From contig JACVVK020000342.1 in assembly GCA_018292915.2 (NCBI GenBank), forward strand, positions 341,501 to 405,500: DNA of 64,000 nucleotides, written 5' to 3'. Shown here piece after piece: positions 1 to 64,000 of the stretch. A program made the translations under genes and the position numbers. Origin of the DNA: Batillaria attramentaria. Taxonomy: Eukaryota > Mollusca > Gastropoda > Batillariidae. Below the pieces are notes generated by a model. The model searched no databases. It saw only the letters and a program-made list of their open reading frames with translations, and was not told the DNA's origin. The first letter of the stretch is position 1. Each line of letters begins with the position of its first letter.

Positions 1-265
1 ACTGCAGTCAACAATTAAAAAAAACTTGGAATGTTGTGTTATTGGGTCTATACACAGCCTCACACCTACACTAAAAACAGAAGAATATATGTATATATGC
101 AACCATTTAAAAGGGCAACAAAAACCCTAAAACTATACACATTATTAAACCTCATTAAAAACAACTGTCAAACTGTTAAACTGAAAGAGCAAAACATTTC
201 CTGATAAGAACATAACGGTACACCCTAAGTTACTGCATTGCAAACATAAAAATATTGATTTTCAC

Positions 266-63975
<63,710 letters not shown>

Positions 63976-64000
63976 CTACGGCGGAACAATTCGGAAGGTG

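Overview
This window looks like eukaryotic, intron-rich animal DNA, probably from a lophotrochozoan and most likely a marine mollusc. The clues are long AT-rich introns, many (AC)n and (CT)n(CA)n microsatellites, GT-AG exons of 48 to 1611 bp, and tRNA-derived SINEs with perfect target-site duplications. The organism is an inference. I see no prokaryotic, viral or CRISPR features.

Almost all supported coding sequence is on the minus strand and belongs to one spectrin-repeat locus. The best family match by eye is the nesprin/SYNE (Msp300/ANC-1) family of giant cytoskeletal linkers. Neither a CH actin-binding domain nor a KASH segment is in the window, so it shows only internal rod and alternative ends. 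From right to left (5' to 3' of the gene), 63.9-40.8 kb holds a tandem array of a two-repeat cassette of about 215 codons. Its exon blocks are C (51 codons), D (55) and A+B (about 109), giving nine full copies plus a partial tenth. From 40.3 to 29.0 kb more divergent rod exons follow, and eight further rod exons lie at 6.0-0.27 kb. All exon phases are mutually compatible.

Three sites suggest the locus makes several products. At 37.6 kb a short exon adds a tyrosine-rich 19-residue tail, a stop and about 3 kb of 3' UTR with a convincing poly(A) signal. At 20.75-22.36 kb a large terminal exon encodes a 536-residue low-complexity tail with a regularly spaced TQT array (LC8/dynein light chain-type motifs), a polyproline segment and a C-terminal helix, followed by about 3.7 kb of 3' UTR. 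At 12.9 kb a first coding exon starts MGGNLSC (N-myristoylation type, with nearby cysteines and a polybasic stretch) and splices in phase to the rod exons at 6 kb. Helix logic says the exon ending at 28,987 can also splice straight to the one at 6,028, so the same gene probably runs on through both.

The rest is intron, 3' UTR or the 13-17 kb interval, with SINEs, diverged tandem duplications at 10.1-10.5, 12.2-12.5, 26.4-26.8 and 58.6 kb, and an inverted-repeat element at 62.2-63.2 kb. No convincing plus-strand gene was found.
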